NCBI GenBank assembly: GCA_947498985.1
Contig: CANMMF010000004.1
Span: forward strand, 434,001 to 498,000
From: an uncultured Paracoccaceae bacterium
Lineage (GTDB): Bacteria; Pseudomonadota; Alphaproteobacteria; Rhodobacterales; Rhodobacteraceae
DNA length: 64,000 bases
Direction: 5' to 3'
Shown here: positions 17,383 to 26,375 of the stretch, in pieces
How the letters are laid out: each line of letters begins with the position of its first letter
How positions within the stretch are numbered: position 1 is the first letter of the stretch
The notes under the pieces: generated by a model
Told to the model about the DNA's origin: nothing
Database searches by the model: none
Seen by the model: the letters and a program-made list of their open reading frames with translations, nothing else
Position numbers and translations under genes: made by a program

Positions 17383-18051
17383 ATGCAAGACACTCAGAAC
17401 GTCATCGCACTGGCCGGCAGCCTGTCATCGCTGGGCGCCGAATTGCGCGCGCTGCGCAAGGCGCGCGACCTGACGCTGAAAGAGCTCAGCGCGCTGGCCC
17501 GGATCTCCCTCAGTCACCTCTCGGCCATCGAACGCGGCGCCTCGAACCCCTCGGTCGAGGTGCTGAACGCGCTGGCCCAGGGGCTCGACGTGACGCCCGG
17601 CTGGTTCTTCGCGCGCCGCGGCGGCGGCGGTCCTCTGGAACGCGCCTGCGTCGTGCGACGGCAGAACCGGCGCGACCTCAACACGCTTTACGGCGAGAAT
17701 GCCGGGGCGCTCGGCTATACCGATGCGCTGCTCTCAAGCTCCATCGGCGGGCAGTTCTACATGGGGCTTGCGGTCTATGCGCCGCATTCCGAAGCGCCGC
17801 TCGACCGCATGCAGGAACATGGTGGCGAGACCCATGGCGTGGTGCTGGAAGGCGCGCTTGAGATGCGGATCGGCGACGAGACCGTGACGCTTGCGGCGGG
17901 CGACAGCTACAGCTTTGACGCGCGCATCCCGCATCACGCGCGCAACCGCTCTGACACGCCCTGCAAGCTGGTCTGGGCGGTGTCGCCGGTGGTGATCCCG
18001 AAACACGTGGTCCGCGAGCCCGCGCAGACCCGGGACCGGGGCCGGTCATGA
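17383..18051 (+). CDS. XRE-family regulator with C-terminal cupin domain
   Basis: This 222-residue protein has an HTH_3/XRE domain at residues ~16-72 (LRALRKARDLTLKELSALA, then SHLSAIERGASNPSVEVL) and a cupin_2 domain at ~130-205 (HGGETHGVVLEG, then HHARNRSDTPCKLVW). The type usually senses a small amine or acid ligand through the cupin and represses catabolic and transport genes (PuuR-like layout). It overlaps the N-demethylase gene at 18048 by 4 bp. A paralogue at 20205 shares the same layout and residue pattern (WFFARR, LLSSS--G, VVIPK/VIIPK near the end). No good ribosome site precedes the ATG, so translation may be weak. Confidence 0.85.
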   Translation: MQDTQNVIALAGSLSSLGAELRALRKARDLTLKELSALARISLSHLSAIERGASNPSVEVLNALAQGLDVTPGWFFARRGGGGPLERACVVRRQNRRDLNTLYGENAGALGYTDALLSSSIGGQFYMGLAVYAPHSEAPLDRMQEHGGETHGVVLEGALEMRIGDETVTLAAGDSYSFDARIPHHARNRSDTPCKLVWAVSPVVIPKHVVREPAQTRDRGRS

Positions 18052-20087
18052 GCACCGATCCGCTGCTGCAGCCTTACCGGCTCAAACATCTCACGCTGAA
18101 AAACCGGGTGATGACCACGGCGCATGAGCCCGCCTATCCCGAAGACGGGATGCCCAAGGACCGCTACCGCGCCTATCACGAGGCCCGGGCGCGCGCCGGT
18201 GTGGCGCTGACGATGACGGCGGGATCGGCCGCGGTCAGCCGCGACAGCCCGCCGGTCTTCAACAACATCCTCGCCTATCGCGACGAGGTGGTGCCCTGGA
18301 TGGCGCGCCTGACCGAGGCCTGCCATGCGCATGGCTGCGCGGTGATGATCCAGCTCACCCATCTGGGCCGCCGCACCGGGTGGAACAAGGGCGACTGGCT
18401 GCCCTCGCTCGCCCCGTCGCATGAGCGCGAACCGGCGCATCGGGCATTTCCCAAACAGCTCGAGGATTTCGACATCGCGCGGATCGTCGCGGATTACGCC
18501 GACGCCGCCGAACGGATGCAGGACGCCGGGCTCGACGGCATCGAGTTGCAGGCCTACGGCCATCTGCTGGACCAGTTCTGGTCGCCGCTCACCAACCGGA
18601 TGCAGGCGCCTTACGGCGGCGATCTGGACAACCGGCTGCGCTTTGGCTTCGAGGTGCTGCAGGCGATCCGCGACCGTGTCGGGCCGGAGTTCATTGTGGG
18701 CGTGCGCTATACCGCCGATGAGGTCGCACCCGGCGGGATTTCTGAGGCCGAGGGGCTGGAGATCGGACGCAGGCTCAAGGCCTCCGGCCATGTGGATTTC
18801 CTCAACGTGATCCGCGGGCGGATCCACACCGATCCGGCGATGACCGACGTGATCCCGGTGCAAGGCATGAAAAGCGCGCCGCATCTCGATTTTGCCGGCA
18901 GGATCCGCGCCGAGATCGGCCTGCCCACCTTCCACGCCGCGCGCATTCCCGATGTGGCCACCGCACGCCACGCCATCGCCGCAGGCCTGCTCGACATGGT
19001 GGGCATGACGCGGGCGCATATGGCCGATCCGATGATCGTGCAGAAGATCCGCGACGGGCGCGAACAGGACATCCGGCCTTGCGTCGGCGCGACCTATTGT
19101 CTGGACCGGATCTATCAGGCGGGTGACGCGCTCTGCATCCACAACCCCGCAACCGGGCGCGAACTGTCGCTGCCGCACGAGATCCCGCCCGCCCCTGCGC
19201 GGAAGCGCGTTGTCGTGGTGGGCGCGGGCCCCGGCGGGCTGGAGGCCGCCCGGGTCGCGGCGGAGCGCGGTCATCACGTCACCGTCCTTGAGGCGGCGGG
19301 CGATCCCGGCGGACAGGTGCGCCTGACCGCGCAATCCGGGCGCCGGGCCGAGATGATCGGCATCATCGACTGGCGCATGGCGCAATGCGCCGCGCGCGAC
19401 GTGGACTTCCGCTTCAACGTCCTGGCCGAGGCCGACGATGTTCTGGCGCTGGAACCGGAGGTGGTGGTCATCGCCACCGGCGGTCTGCCCGAGGTCACCG
19501 TTCTGGAAGACGGAAACGATCTGGCGATCACCGCATGGGATCTGATCTCCGGCGACGCCAAACCCGCCGGAGAGGTGCTGATCTACGACGATGCCGGGGA
19601 TCACCCGGCGCTGATGGCCGCAGAGGTGGTCACGCAGTCCGGTGGCCGGGTGGATGTGATGACCCGCGACCGCAGCTTCGCGCCCGAGATCATGGGCATG
19701 AACCTGGTGCCCTATATGCGCGCGCTGCAGGAGCGGGACGCGATCTTTACCGTGACGCGGACCCTGCGCCGCATCACCCGCGACGGCAATCGCCTGCAGG
19801 CGGTGATCGGCACCGATTATTCGGCGCATGAAGAGGTCCGCGCGTTTGACCAGATCGTGGTCAATCAGGGCACCCTGCCGCTCGATGCGCTTTATTTCGC
19901 GCTGAAGCCGCTGTCGCGCAATCTTGGCGAACTCGACCACGGGGCGCTGGTGGCGGGGACCGGCGAGATCCTGCCGGAGCGCCAGCCGGAGGCGGGTTTC
20001 CAGCTCTACCGCATCGGTGACGCTGTGTCGTCGCGCAACATTCACGCAGCGATCCATGACGCGCTGCGGATCGGACTGCGTTGGTAG
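18048..20087 (+). CDS. Old-yellow-enzyme/TMADH-type flavin-dependent N-demethylase (StcD-like)
   Basis: This 679-residue protein has an OYE barrel (residues 1-340), an iron-sulphur linker and a C-terminal FAD/NAD(P) module (VVVVGAGPGGLEAAR from about 386), the layout of trimethylamine dehydrogenase and 2,4-dienoyl-CoA reductase. Barrel motifs include IQLTHLGRR (101-109) and GVRYTADE (218-225). The linker has C345, C351 and C363 but Ala at 348, where TMADH-type enzymes have the second of four [4Fe-4S] cysteines. The sequence most recalls N-methylproline demethylase StcD and related secondary/tertiary amine demethylases. It is coupled to the upstream XRE-cupin gene. The predicted product is a demethylated amino acid plus formaldehyde; substrate inferred from family resemblance. 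Confidence 0.72.
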   Translation: MSTDPLLQPYRLKHLTLKNRVMTTAHEPAYPEDGMPKDRYRAYHEARARAGVALTMTAGSAAVSRDSPPVFNNILAYRDEVVPWMARLTEACHAHGCAVMIQLTHLGRRTGWNKGDWLPSLAPSHEREPAHRAFPKQLEDFDIARIVADYADAAERMQDAGLDGIELQAYGHLLDQFWSPLTNRMQAPYGGDLDNRLRFGFEVLQAIRDRVGPEFIVGVRYTADEVAPGGISEAEGLEIGRRLKASGHVDFLNVIRGRIHTDPAMTDVIPVQGMKSAPHLDFAGRIRAEIGLPTFHAARIPDVATARHAIAAGLLDMVGMTRAHMADPMIVQKIRDGREQDIRPCVGATYCLDRIYQAGDALCIHNPATGRELSLPHEIPPAPARKRVVVVGAGPGGLEAARVAAERGHHVTVLEAAGDPGGQVRLTAQSGRRAEMIGIIDWRMAQCAARDVDFRFNVLAEADDVLALEPEVVVIATGGLPEVTVLEDGNDLAITAWDLISGDAKPAGEVLIYDDAGDHPALMAAEVVTQSGGRVDVMTRDRSFAPEIMGMNLVPYMRALQERDAIFTVTRTLRRITRDGNRLQAVIGTDYSAHEEVRAFDQIVVNQGTLPLDALYFALKPLSRNLGELDHGALVAGTGEILPERQPEAGFQLYRIGDAVSSRNIHAAIHDALRIGLRW

Positions 20088-20096
20088 TCCGCCGAA

Positions 20097-20131
20097 AAAT
20101 TCGCGCTGGAATTTCGGCATACCGGAAATTT
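20097..20131. promoter_or_regulatory. Candidate operator upstream of the second XRE-cupin gene
   Basis: AAATTC (20097-20102) and GAATTT (20109-20114) form an inverted pair with a 6-bp spacer; AATTTC (20110-20115) and GAAATT (20125-20130) form a second, overlapping pair. The same GAATTT/AAATTC words make up the palindrome before the first XRE-cupin gene. The site lies in an AT-rich island ending about 70 bp before the GTG at 20205. A shared or cross-acting operator for the two paralogues is inferred. Confidence 0.45.
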
Positions 20132-20204
20132 TTCAGATTTTTCTTGGCAAATGATCCACTCCGTCTAAGCTGCCGTTGCGGAACGGACGGCCCGGGGGGG
20201 AGTC

Positions 20205-20912
20205 GTGAGCCAACACAGACATGCCAGCCAGCCACGCGTGACGGCGAAGGAAAGCGTCGAGACCTTCGGCTCCGAAGTGCGCGAATTGCGCAAGGCGCGG
20301 CGGATGACGCTGGCCGATCTCGCGCGCGCCAGCCATGTGTCGGTCAGCCATCTCAGCGCCATCGAACGCGGCAGCGTGAACCCCACCCTGGGCAAGATCG
20401 CGCGGATCGCCGAAGGGCTCGGCGTGCCGGAGGAATGGTTCTTTGCGCGCCGCGAAGGTGCCGGCCCGATGGAACGCAGCTATATCGTGCGGCGCGAGAA
20501 CCGGCGAAATCTCAACCTGCTTTACGGCGAGCCTGCCGAGTTGACGGGCTATTCCGATGCGTTGCTGTCCTCCTCGCTCGGCGGCGCGTTCAACATGGGC
20601 ATCTCGGATTACCCGCCGCACAGCGATCTCGTGGCGGACGAGATCTACATCCGCGAAGGCGAGCAGCACGGTCTGGTGCTGGAGGGAGAACTGGTGCTGA
20701 CGCTCGAATCCGAGGCCATCACCGTGCGCGAGGGCGACAGTTTCAGCTTTCCCGGTCACATCCTGCACCGGACCCGCAACCTGAGCGACAAACCGGCGCG
20801 CCTGATCTGGGTGAACGCGCCGGTCATCATACCGAAATACGCGGTCCTCGACGACGCAGAAACCCAACCGGAGACGGACCGGACCGCGACCAAGAGACGC
20901 TCCGGCACCTGA
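20205..20912 (+). CDS. Second XRE-family regulator with cupin domain
   Basis: The 235-residue protein starts at GTG 20205 after a strong GGGGGGGAG ribosome site. The HTH is at residues ~22-78 (LRKARRMTLADLARA, SHLSAIERGSVNPTLGKI) and the cupin at ~140-215, ending in a disordered Thr/Arg-rich tail. It is a paralogue of the protein at 17383. It stands directly before the ABC transporter/peptidase operon (79 bp to the binding-protein start) and probably controls it in response to an imported or processed ligand. Ligand not deducible. Confidence 0.85.
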   Translation: MSQHRHASQPRVTAKESVETFGSEVRELRKARRMTLADLARASHVSVSHLSAIERGSVNPTLGKIARIAEGLGVPEEWFFARREGAGPMERSYIVRRENRRNLNLLYGEPAELTGYSDALLSSSLGGAFNMGISDYPPHSDLVADEIYIREGEQHGLVLEGELVLTLESEAITVREGDSFSFPGHILHRTRNLSDKPARLIWVNAPVIIPKYAVLDDAETQPETDRTATKRRSGT

Positions 20913-20991
20913 CAGCGCATCGGGCGCCGCCCCGGACGGGGTGGCGCTTACGATCCACATGACCAACAAGAACGACCACAGGGAGATCGAA

Positions 20992-22548
20992 ATGACACAG
21001 AAGCTGAACACCGGCCTGACGCGCCGGTCCTTCCTTGCCAGCACCGGTGCCTTCGGTGCGGCCAGCATGGCCTTTCCGCACATGGCGGTCAGCCAGGACG
21101 GCAAAATCCTGACGGTGCGGTCCTATTCGGACCTGCAGCTGCTCGACCCGGCCTTCCGGTTGTCGCTGCCCGAAGACGATATCATCCGCGCCATCTACCC
21201 GCCGCTGATCCGGCCGAAATCAGGCGATGAATGGGTCTGGACGCCGGTGGCTGCGGCCTCCATCGAAGAGCTAGACGATCTGACCATCGCCTTCACCATC
21301 CGCGAGATGGGGTTCACCGACGGCTATGGTGAGGTCACCGCCGACGATGTGAAATTCTCCATCGAGCGGATCGCCGATCCGGCCAATGAAAGCCCCTACG
21401 CGGGCGACTGGGCGGCGCTGAAAGAGGTCGAGGTCAAGGATGACCGCTCCGGCCTCATCCACCTCAAGAACAAGTTTGTGCCGCTCTGGACAACCACGCT
21501 GCCGACACCGGCCTCCTGCATCGTGTCGCGCAAGGCCGTCGAGGAACTGGGCGGCAAGATCGGCACCGATCCGGTGGCGCAGTCCGGGCAGTACCTGCTG
21601 GCCGAATGGGTGCCCAAGCAGCGCACTGTGCTCAAGCGCAACCCCGACTGGAAACACGAGCATGGCGGCTTCGAAGAGATCCACATCGTGCCCATCGAGG
21701 ATCCCGCCACCGCCGAGCGCGGCTATGAATCCGGCGATCTGGATTATACCTGGACCTCGGTCTCTTCGCTGCCGCGGCTCAAGGAAAACCCGCCCGCGGA
21801 CAGCAAGGTGCTGGAAAAGCCGTCGCTGGCCTATGTCTGGCTGGGAATGAACCAGGACAACGAGGCGCTGCAGGACGTGCGCATCCGCCGCGCGATCCAG
21901 CATGCCATCGACCGCGAGGTTGTGGTCGATGCGGCCTATTTCGGCGCGGCCTCGGTGGGCAACGGCATCATCGCCCCGGGCCTGCCCGGCAATCGCGATG
22001 CCGTGACCTATGACTACGACCCCGACAAGGCGCGCGCATTGCTGGCTGAGGCCGGGGCCGAAGGTCTGATGGTCACGCTCGACATCCTCAACCAGACCGA
22101 GCGTCTCACCGCCGCACAGGTGATCCAGGCCAATCTCGCCGATGTCGGCATCACCTGCGAGATCAAGCAGAACGACAGCGGCACCTTCTGGTCGCTGGGT
22201 TCCAAGGACGGCGATTACTTCATGGACCTGCAGCTGGTGCTGAGCCGCTTTTCCATGCAGCCCGACCCGAGCTGGGCCACCGTCTGGTTCACGCCCGAAC
22301 AGGTCGGCGTGTGGAACTGGGAGCGGTTCGACAATGCCGAATACAAGGCGCTGCACGACGAGGGCATCGTCACCTCCGACCCCGCCGAGCGCGACCGCAT
22401 CTACAAGGAGATGCAGCGCCTGATGGATGAAAGCGGCTGCTATGTGTTCTTCACCCATGAGGTTGTGGGCGCGATCCACAAGGACACGATCGACCCTGGG
22501 CTGAAGCCGAACGGCGAAGCGCTGTTGTCGGACTTCAAACCGGTCTGA
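20992..22548 (+). CDS. ABC transporter substrate-binding protein, peptide/opine type (SBP_bac_5), Tat-exported
   Basis: It has 518 residues from ATG 20992, chosen because GGGAG lies 8 bp upstream; in-frame codons at 20941 and 20959 are less likely. The N-terminus has a twin-arginine signal (LTRRSFLAS then a hydrophobic run), so the protein is folded before export to the periplasm. The rest is a family-5 solute-binding protein (segments VTADDVKFSIERI, IRRAIQHAIDRE, DPDKARALLAEAG). It is followed by two permeases and two ATPases. Family 5 members bind di/oligopeptides, opines, nickel or related amides. The downstream hydrolases suggest a peptide- or amide-like ligand. Confidence 0.88.
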   Translation: MTQKLNTGLTRRSFLASTGAFGAASMAFPHMAVSQDGKILTVRSYSDLQLLDPAFRLSLPEDDIIRAIYPPLIRPKSGDEWVWTPVAAASIEELDDLTIAFTIREMGFTDGYGEVTADDVKFSIERIADPANESPYAGDWAALKEVEVKDDRSGLIHLKNKFVPLWTTTLPTPASCIVSRKAVEELGGKIGTDPVAQSGQYLLAEWVPKQRTVLKRNPDWKHEHGGFEEIHIVPIEDPATAERGYESGDLDYTWTSVSSLPRLKENPPADSKVLEKPSLAYVWLGMNQDNEALQDVRIRRAIQHAIDREVVVDAAYFGAASVGNGIIAPGLPGNRDAVTYDYDPDKARALLAEAGAEGLMVTLDILNQTERLTAAQVIQANLADVGITCEIKQNDSGTFWSLGSKDGDYFMDLQLVLSRFSMQPDPSWATVWFTPEQVGVWNWERFDNAEYKALHDEGIVTSDPAERDRIYKEMQRLMDESGCYVFFTHEVVGAIHKDTIDPGLKPNGEALLSDFKPV

Positions 22549-22557
22549 TCGGCCCAC

Positions 22558-22585
22558 GCGGCGGGCCCCTCTCCCGGCCCGCCGC
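22558..22585 (+). other. Intercistronic mRNA hairpin between binding-protein and permease genes
   Basis: Perfect 10-bp arms GCGGCGGGCC (22558-22567) and GGCCCGCCGC (22576-22585) enclose an 8-base loop. No T-run follows, so it is more likely an mRNA-stabilising or attenuating hairpin than a full terminator. Such elements let the periplasmic binding protein be made in excess over the membrane parts. The dppB-type start is 17 bp beyond. Confidence 0.6.
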
Positions 22586-22602
22586 CCCTTGGGGGAGCTG
22601 CA

Positions 22603-23547
22603 ATGCTGAACTATGCCGTGAAACGTCTGGGGCTGGCCGTTGCCATCGTGTCGCTCGCCATGTTCCTGCTGTTCTGCATGATCTACCTGGTCCCGGGCGA
22701 TCCGGCCTCGGTGGCGCTTGGCCCGCGGGCCACGGACGCGATGAAAGAGGCGCTGCGGATCAAGATGGGCCTCGATCAGCCGATCTGGGTGCAGTTCTGG
22801 CATTTCTTCACCGGCGCCTGGACCGGCGATCTGGGCGAAGAGGTGTTGTCGGGGCGGCCGGTGCTCGACGTGGTGCTGGAACAGCTGCCCTTCACGCTGG
22901 TGCTGATCGCCGGCGGCATCAGCTGGTCGGTGGCGCTTGGCATTCCGCTGGGCTGCTGGGCGGCGATCAACCGCGGCAGCTTTGCCGACCGGCTGGTCGG
23001 CGTGCTGTCGGTTGCGGTGATCGCGGTGCCGTCCTTCGTGATCGCGATCTACGCGCTGCTGATCTTTGCCGTCACCCTGCAATGGCTGCCTGCGATCGGC
23101 GCGGGAGAGCCCGGGGATCCGGGCGACCAGCTGGTGCATCTGATCCTGCCGTCGCTGGCGGTGGGGCTGGGCTGGGTCGGCTATATCGCGCGGATGGTGC
23201 GCGCCTCGATGCTCGAGGTGCTGGAGGCCAGCCACATCCGCACCGCCCGCGCCTTCGGTCTGCCGGAGAACATGATCACCTATCGCTACGCGCTGACCAT
23301 CGCGATCCTGCCCACCATCACGCTTTTGGGTGTGGGCATCGGGCAGATGCTGTCTTCGGCGGTCTTTGCCGAGATCGTCTTTGCGCGTCCGGGGGTGGGC
23401 AAGCTTGTCTATGACGCGATCCTGACCCGGAATTTCCCGGTGGTGACGGGCGCCGTGCTTGTGACCACCGTCATCTTTGTCCTGCTGAACCTTGTGGCGG
23501 ACCTCATCGTCGGAGCCTTGGATCCCCGTGTCAGAAGCAGCTTCTAA
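22603..23547 (+). CDS. ABC transporter permease, DppB/OppB type
   Basis: This 314-residue inner-membrane protein begins MLNYAVKRLGLAVAIV, the usual DppB opening with a first membrane helix, followed by a periplasmic segment (VPGDPASVALGP, residues 29-40) and the BPD_transp_1 core with about five further helices. The EAA-type cytoplasmic loop that docks the ATPase is at ASHIRTARAFGLPENMITYRYAL (in parts, residues ~208-230). It forms the pore with the next permease. Its 3' end overlaps the next gene by 20 bp. Confidence 0.88.
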   Translation: MLNYAVKRLGLAVAIVSLAMFLLFCMIYLVPGDPASVALGPRATDAMKEALRIKMGLDQPIWVQFWHFFTGAWTGDLGEEVLSGRPVLDVVLEQLPFTLVLIAGGISWSVALGIPLGCWAAINRGSFADRLVGVLSVAVIAVPSFVIAIYALLIFAVTLQWLPAIGAGEPGDPGDQLVHLILPSLAVGLGWVGYIARMVRASMLEVLEASHIRTARAFGLPENMITYRYALTIAILPTITLLGVGIGQMLSSAVFAEIVFARPGVGKLVYDAILTRNFPVVTGAVLVTTVIFVLLNLVADLIVGALDPRVRSSF

Positions 23548-24412
23548 CCCGCCCGCCGCCACCGCTCGCAGCTCCGAGCTCTGGCGCTCGCTGCGCAGGC
23601 TCCTGCGCGAACCGCTGGGGCTTTTCGGCCTCGGGCTCGTACTGCTGGTGATCTTCGGCGCGATCTTTGCCGATTTCCTGACCCAGTGGGATCCGACGCG
23701 GATCAACCCGCGCGACCGCTTTCTCGGCCCTTCCGGAGAGCACCTGATGGGCACCGACCAGCTTGGGCGCGATCTGTTCTCGCGGGTCCTGCATGGCGGG
23801 CGCATCGCGCTTTACGTGGCACTGGTCTCCACCGCGGTATCGCTGGCCATCGGCATCGTGCTGGGGCTCATCGCGGGCTACGGGCCGCGCTGGCTCGACA
23901 ATCTGATGATCCTGCTTTTCGACGCGATGAAGAGCTTTCCCACCGTGATGCTGGCGCTGGCGCTGGTCACGATCATGGGCCCGTCGCTGACCGCGGTGAT
24001 GGTGGTGGTCGTGCTGGTCAACGTTCCGGGTTACGCGCGCATCGTGCGCACCCAGACGATTGCCATCAAATCCTCTGAATTTGTGACCGCGGCGCAGAGC
24101 ATGGGTGCCTCGACCACCCGGATCCTCGGCGTTCATATCATGCCCAACGTGATCGGCCCGCTGGTGATTCTCGCCTCGATGGACATCCCCGTGGTGATCG
24201 CCATCGAGGCCGGCATGAGCTTTCTGGGCCTCGGCGTGCGCCCGCCCACACCCAGCTGGGGCTCGATCCTCAATGACGGCTTTGCGCAGATCCGCGAGAC
24301 GCCCTGGATCGCCATCGCGGGCGGTGTGCCGATCATCATCACCACGCTCGGCTTCACCTTCCTCGGCGAGACGTTGCGCGACGTGTTCGACCCCCGGCTG
24401 AAAGGACGCTGA
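23528..24412 (+). CDS. ABC transporter permease, DppC/OppC type
   Basis: It has 294 residues from GTG 23528 (an in-frame codon at 23492 is less likely because it would overlap the upstream gene further). The N-terminal cytoplasmic tail, first membrane helix (LGLFGLGLVLLVIFGAIF), DppC signature GTDQLGRDLFSRVLHGGR near residue 75, and the EAA loop with QSMGASTTRILGVHIMPN near 200 are all present. It partners the DppB-type permease and is coupled to both neighbours (stop/start TGATG with the first ATPase). Confidence 0.87.
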   Translation: MSEAASNPPAATARSSELWRSLRRLLREPLGLFGLGLVLLVIFGAIFADFLTQWDPTRINPRDRFLGPSGEHLMGTDQLGRDLFSRVLHGGRIALYVALVSTAVSLAIGIVLGLIAGYGPRWLDNLMILLFDAMKSFPTVMLALALVTIMGPSLTAVMVVVVLVNVPGYARIVRTQTIAIKSSEFVTAAQSMGASTTRILGVHIMPNVIGPLVILASMDIPVVIAIEAGMSFLGLGVRPPTPSWGSILNDGFAQIRETPWIAIAGGVPIIITTLGFTFLGETLRDVFDPRLKGR

Positions 24413-25398
24413 TGAGCACGCTGGCGATATCCGGACTGAACGTCGTCTTCTCGACCGAGGACGGCCCCCTGCATGCGCTGAAAGACGTCACCTTCGATGT
24501 GCCCGAGCGGCGCATTGTCGGCATTGTCGGCGAATCCGGCTGTGGGAAATCCACGCTGATCAACGCGATCCTCGGGCTTCTGGCCGACAATGGCACGATC
24601 AGCGGCGGCGAGGTGCTGTTCGAAGGCCGCGATGACCTGACGCAATTCACCCCGCGCCAGATGCGCGACCTGCGCGGGCCGCGCATCTCGACGGTGTTCC
24701 AGGATCCGATGGGCGCGCTGAACCCGGTGCTGTCGGTGGGCCGCCAGATGATCAATATCCAGTACCGCTCGGACCAGAGCAAGGAACAGAAGGCCGCCCG
24801 CGCCATCGAGATGCTGAAGCTGGTGCGCATCCCCGATGCCGATTCTGCGCTGGAGCGTTACCCGCACCAGTTCTCCGGCGGCATGAAGCAGCGCATCGCG
24901 ATTGCGATGGCGCTGATGATGGAACCGGCGTTGCTGATCGCCGATGAGCCCACGACCGCGCTCGATGCGACGCTCGAGGTCACCACAATCGAGTTGCTGA
25001 AGGATCTGCAGGAAAAGATCGGCTGCTCGGTGATGTTCATCTCGCACCATCTGGGGGTGATCGCCGAGCTCTGCGACGACGTGGTGGTGATGTATGCAGG
25101 CGAGGTGGTGGAGCGCGGGCCGGTGCGCGAAGTCTTTCAGCACCCCTCGCACCCCTACACACGGCGGCTGCTGGAATGCGATCCGGCGCGGCAGACCGAG
25201 CGCACGCGCATCCTGCCGACGATCCCCGGCGAGATCCCCGATCTGCGCGCCCGCCCGCGGGGCTGCGTCTTTGCCGCGCGCTGCCTGGACCGCCACGAGG
25301 GCTGCGACACGCCGCAGCCCGATATCGTCGTCGCGCCTGGCCACGCGGCGCGGTGCAACCTTGCGGGCCAGACCGCGCGCGAAGGGGCCGGGGCATGA
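24412..25398 (+). CDS. ABC transporter ATPase, DppD/OppD type
   Basis: This 328-residue ATPase has Walker A GESGCGKST (near residue 40), signature FSGGMKQR (near 158), Walker B ALLIADEPTTALD (near 178) and the H-loop in FISHHLG. The C-terminal oligopeptide/dipeptide extension has HPYTRRLLE and a cysteine-containing end (GCVFAARC, then a later C) as in DppD proteins, where the cysteines can hold an iron-sulphur cluster. It powers the transporter with the next ATPase, which it overlaps by 4 bp. Confidence 0.9.
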   Translation: MSTLAISGLNVVFSTEDGPLHALKDVTFDVPERRIVGIVGESGCGKSTLINAILGLLADNGTISGGEVLFEGRDDLTQFTPRQMRDLRGPRISTVFQDPMGALNPVLSVGRQMINIQYRSDQSKEQKAARAIEMLKLVRIPDADSALERYPHQFSGGMKQRIAIAMALMMEPALLIADEPTTALDATLEVTTIELLKDLQEKIGCSVMFISHHLGVIAELCDDVVVMYAGEVVERGPVREVFQHPSHPYTRRLLECDPARQTERTRILPTIPGEIPDLRARPRGCVFAARCLDRHEGCDTPQPDIVVAPGHAARCNLAGQTAREGAGA

Positions 25399-26375
25399 GC
25401 GAAGATCCGATCCTGAAGGTCGAGAAGGTCGAGGTCTCTTTCCCGGTCGGCCGCGGTCTGAACCGCAGTGCGATCCTCGGGGTGGCCGGTGTCAGCTTCG
25501 AGGTGCGCCGCGGCGAGACCTTTGCGCTGGTCGGCGAAAGCGGCTCGGGCAAGACGACGCTGGCGCGGGCGGTGAACGGGCTGCAGAAGATCTCGACCGG
25601 CGCCATCACCTTCGAGGGCGGGCGCATCGACGGGCTGCGCAAGAGCGCGATGAAACCGATCCGAAGGCGCATGTCGATGATGTTCCAGGACCCCGTCGGA
25701 TCGCTCTCGCCGCGTATGACGGTGGGCGATCTGGTCACCGAACCCTACCGCATCCACGGCGCCGACGGCCGCAACCTGCGCGAAGAGGCCGCCCGTCTGC
25801 TGACGCTGGTCGGGCTGCCCGCCGATTTCGCCACGCGCTACCCGCATCAGCTTTCGGGCGGTCAGGCGCGCCGGGTCGGGGTCGCCCGCGCCATCGCGCT
25901 CGATCCCGCGCTGGTGATTGCCGACGAGCCCACGGCGGGGCTCGACGTGTCGGTGCAGGGCGAGGTGCTGAACCTGCTCAACGACCTGCGCGAACGGCTG
26001 GGGCTGGCGATGGTGATCATCACCCACAACCTGCATGTGGTGCATCACGTGGCCGACCGCACGGCGGTGATGTATCTGGGCCGCTTCGTGGAGACCGGCG
26101 AGACCGGGACGATGTTCGCCGCGCCGCGCCATCCCTATACCGCCGCATTGCTGTCGGCCAATCCCGAACCCGACCCCGACAGGATCCATGACCGCATCAC
26201 CCTGCCCGCGGAGGTCCCGTCGCTGCTGTCGCGCCCCTCCGGCTGCGAGTTTCACACCCGCTGTCCCTGGGTGCAGGAGACATGCCGCACCGTCGCGCCG
26301 CCGCCGGGCGATGTCGCCTGCCACTTCCCGCTCGCCCCCGGGGCAAAACCTCCAGCGAAAGAGGCCACCGCATGA
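25395..26375 (+). CDS. ABC transporter ATPase, DppF/OppF type
   Basis: It has 326 residues from ATG 25395 (4-bp overlap with the previous stop); an upstream extension in the same frame is an artefact. It has Walker A GESGSGKTT, signature LSGGQARRVGVARA, Walker B ALVIADEPTAGLD and an H-loop (IITHNLH). The C-terminal domain contains HPYTAALL and CEFHTRCPWVQETC, the cysteine-rich DppF ending. It completes a five-part importer and is coupled by 4 bp to the CocE hydrolase gene, tying transport to hydrolysis. Confidence 0.9.
   Translation: MSEDPILKVEKVEVSFPVGRGLNRSAILGVAGVSFEVRRGETFALVGESGSGKTTLARAVNGLQKISTGAITFEGGRIDGLRKSAMKPIRRRMSMMFQDPVGSLSPRMTVGDLVTEPYRIHGADGRNLREEAARLLTLVGLPADFATRYPHQLSGGQARRVGVARAIALDPALVIADEPTAGLDVSVQGEVLNLLNDLRERLGLAMVIITHNLHVVHHVADRTAVMYLGRFVETGETGTMFAAPRHPYTAALLSANPEPDPDRIHDRITLPAEVPSLLSRPSGCEFHTRCPWVQETCRTVAPPPGDVACHFPLAPGAKPPAKEATA

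Noticed and set aside
21271-23805. 844-codon minus-strand frame across the binding-protein and permease genes
   Set aside because: It spans three well-supported genes on the other strand and gives a low-complexity His/Arg/Gln-rich product.
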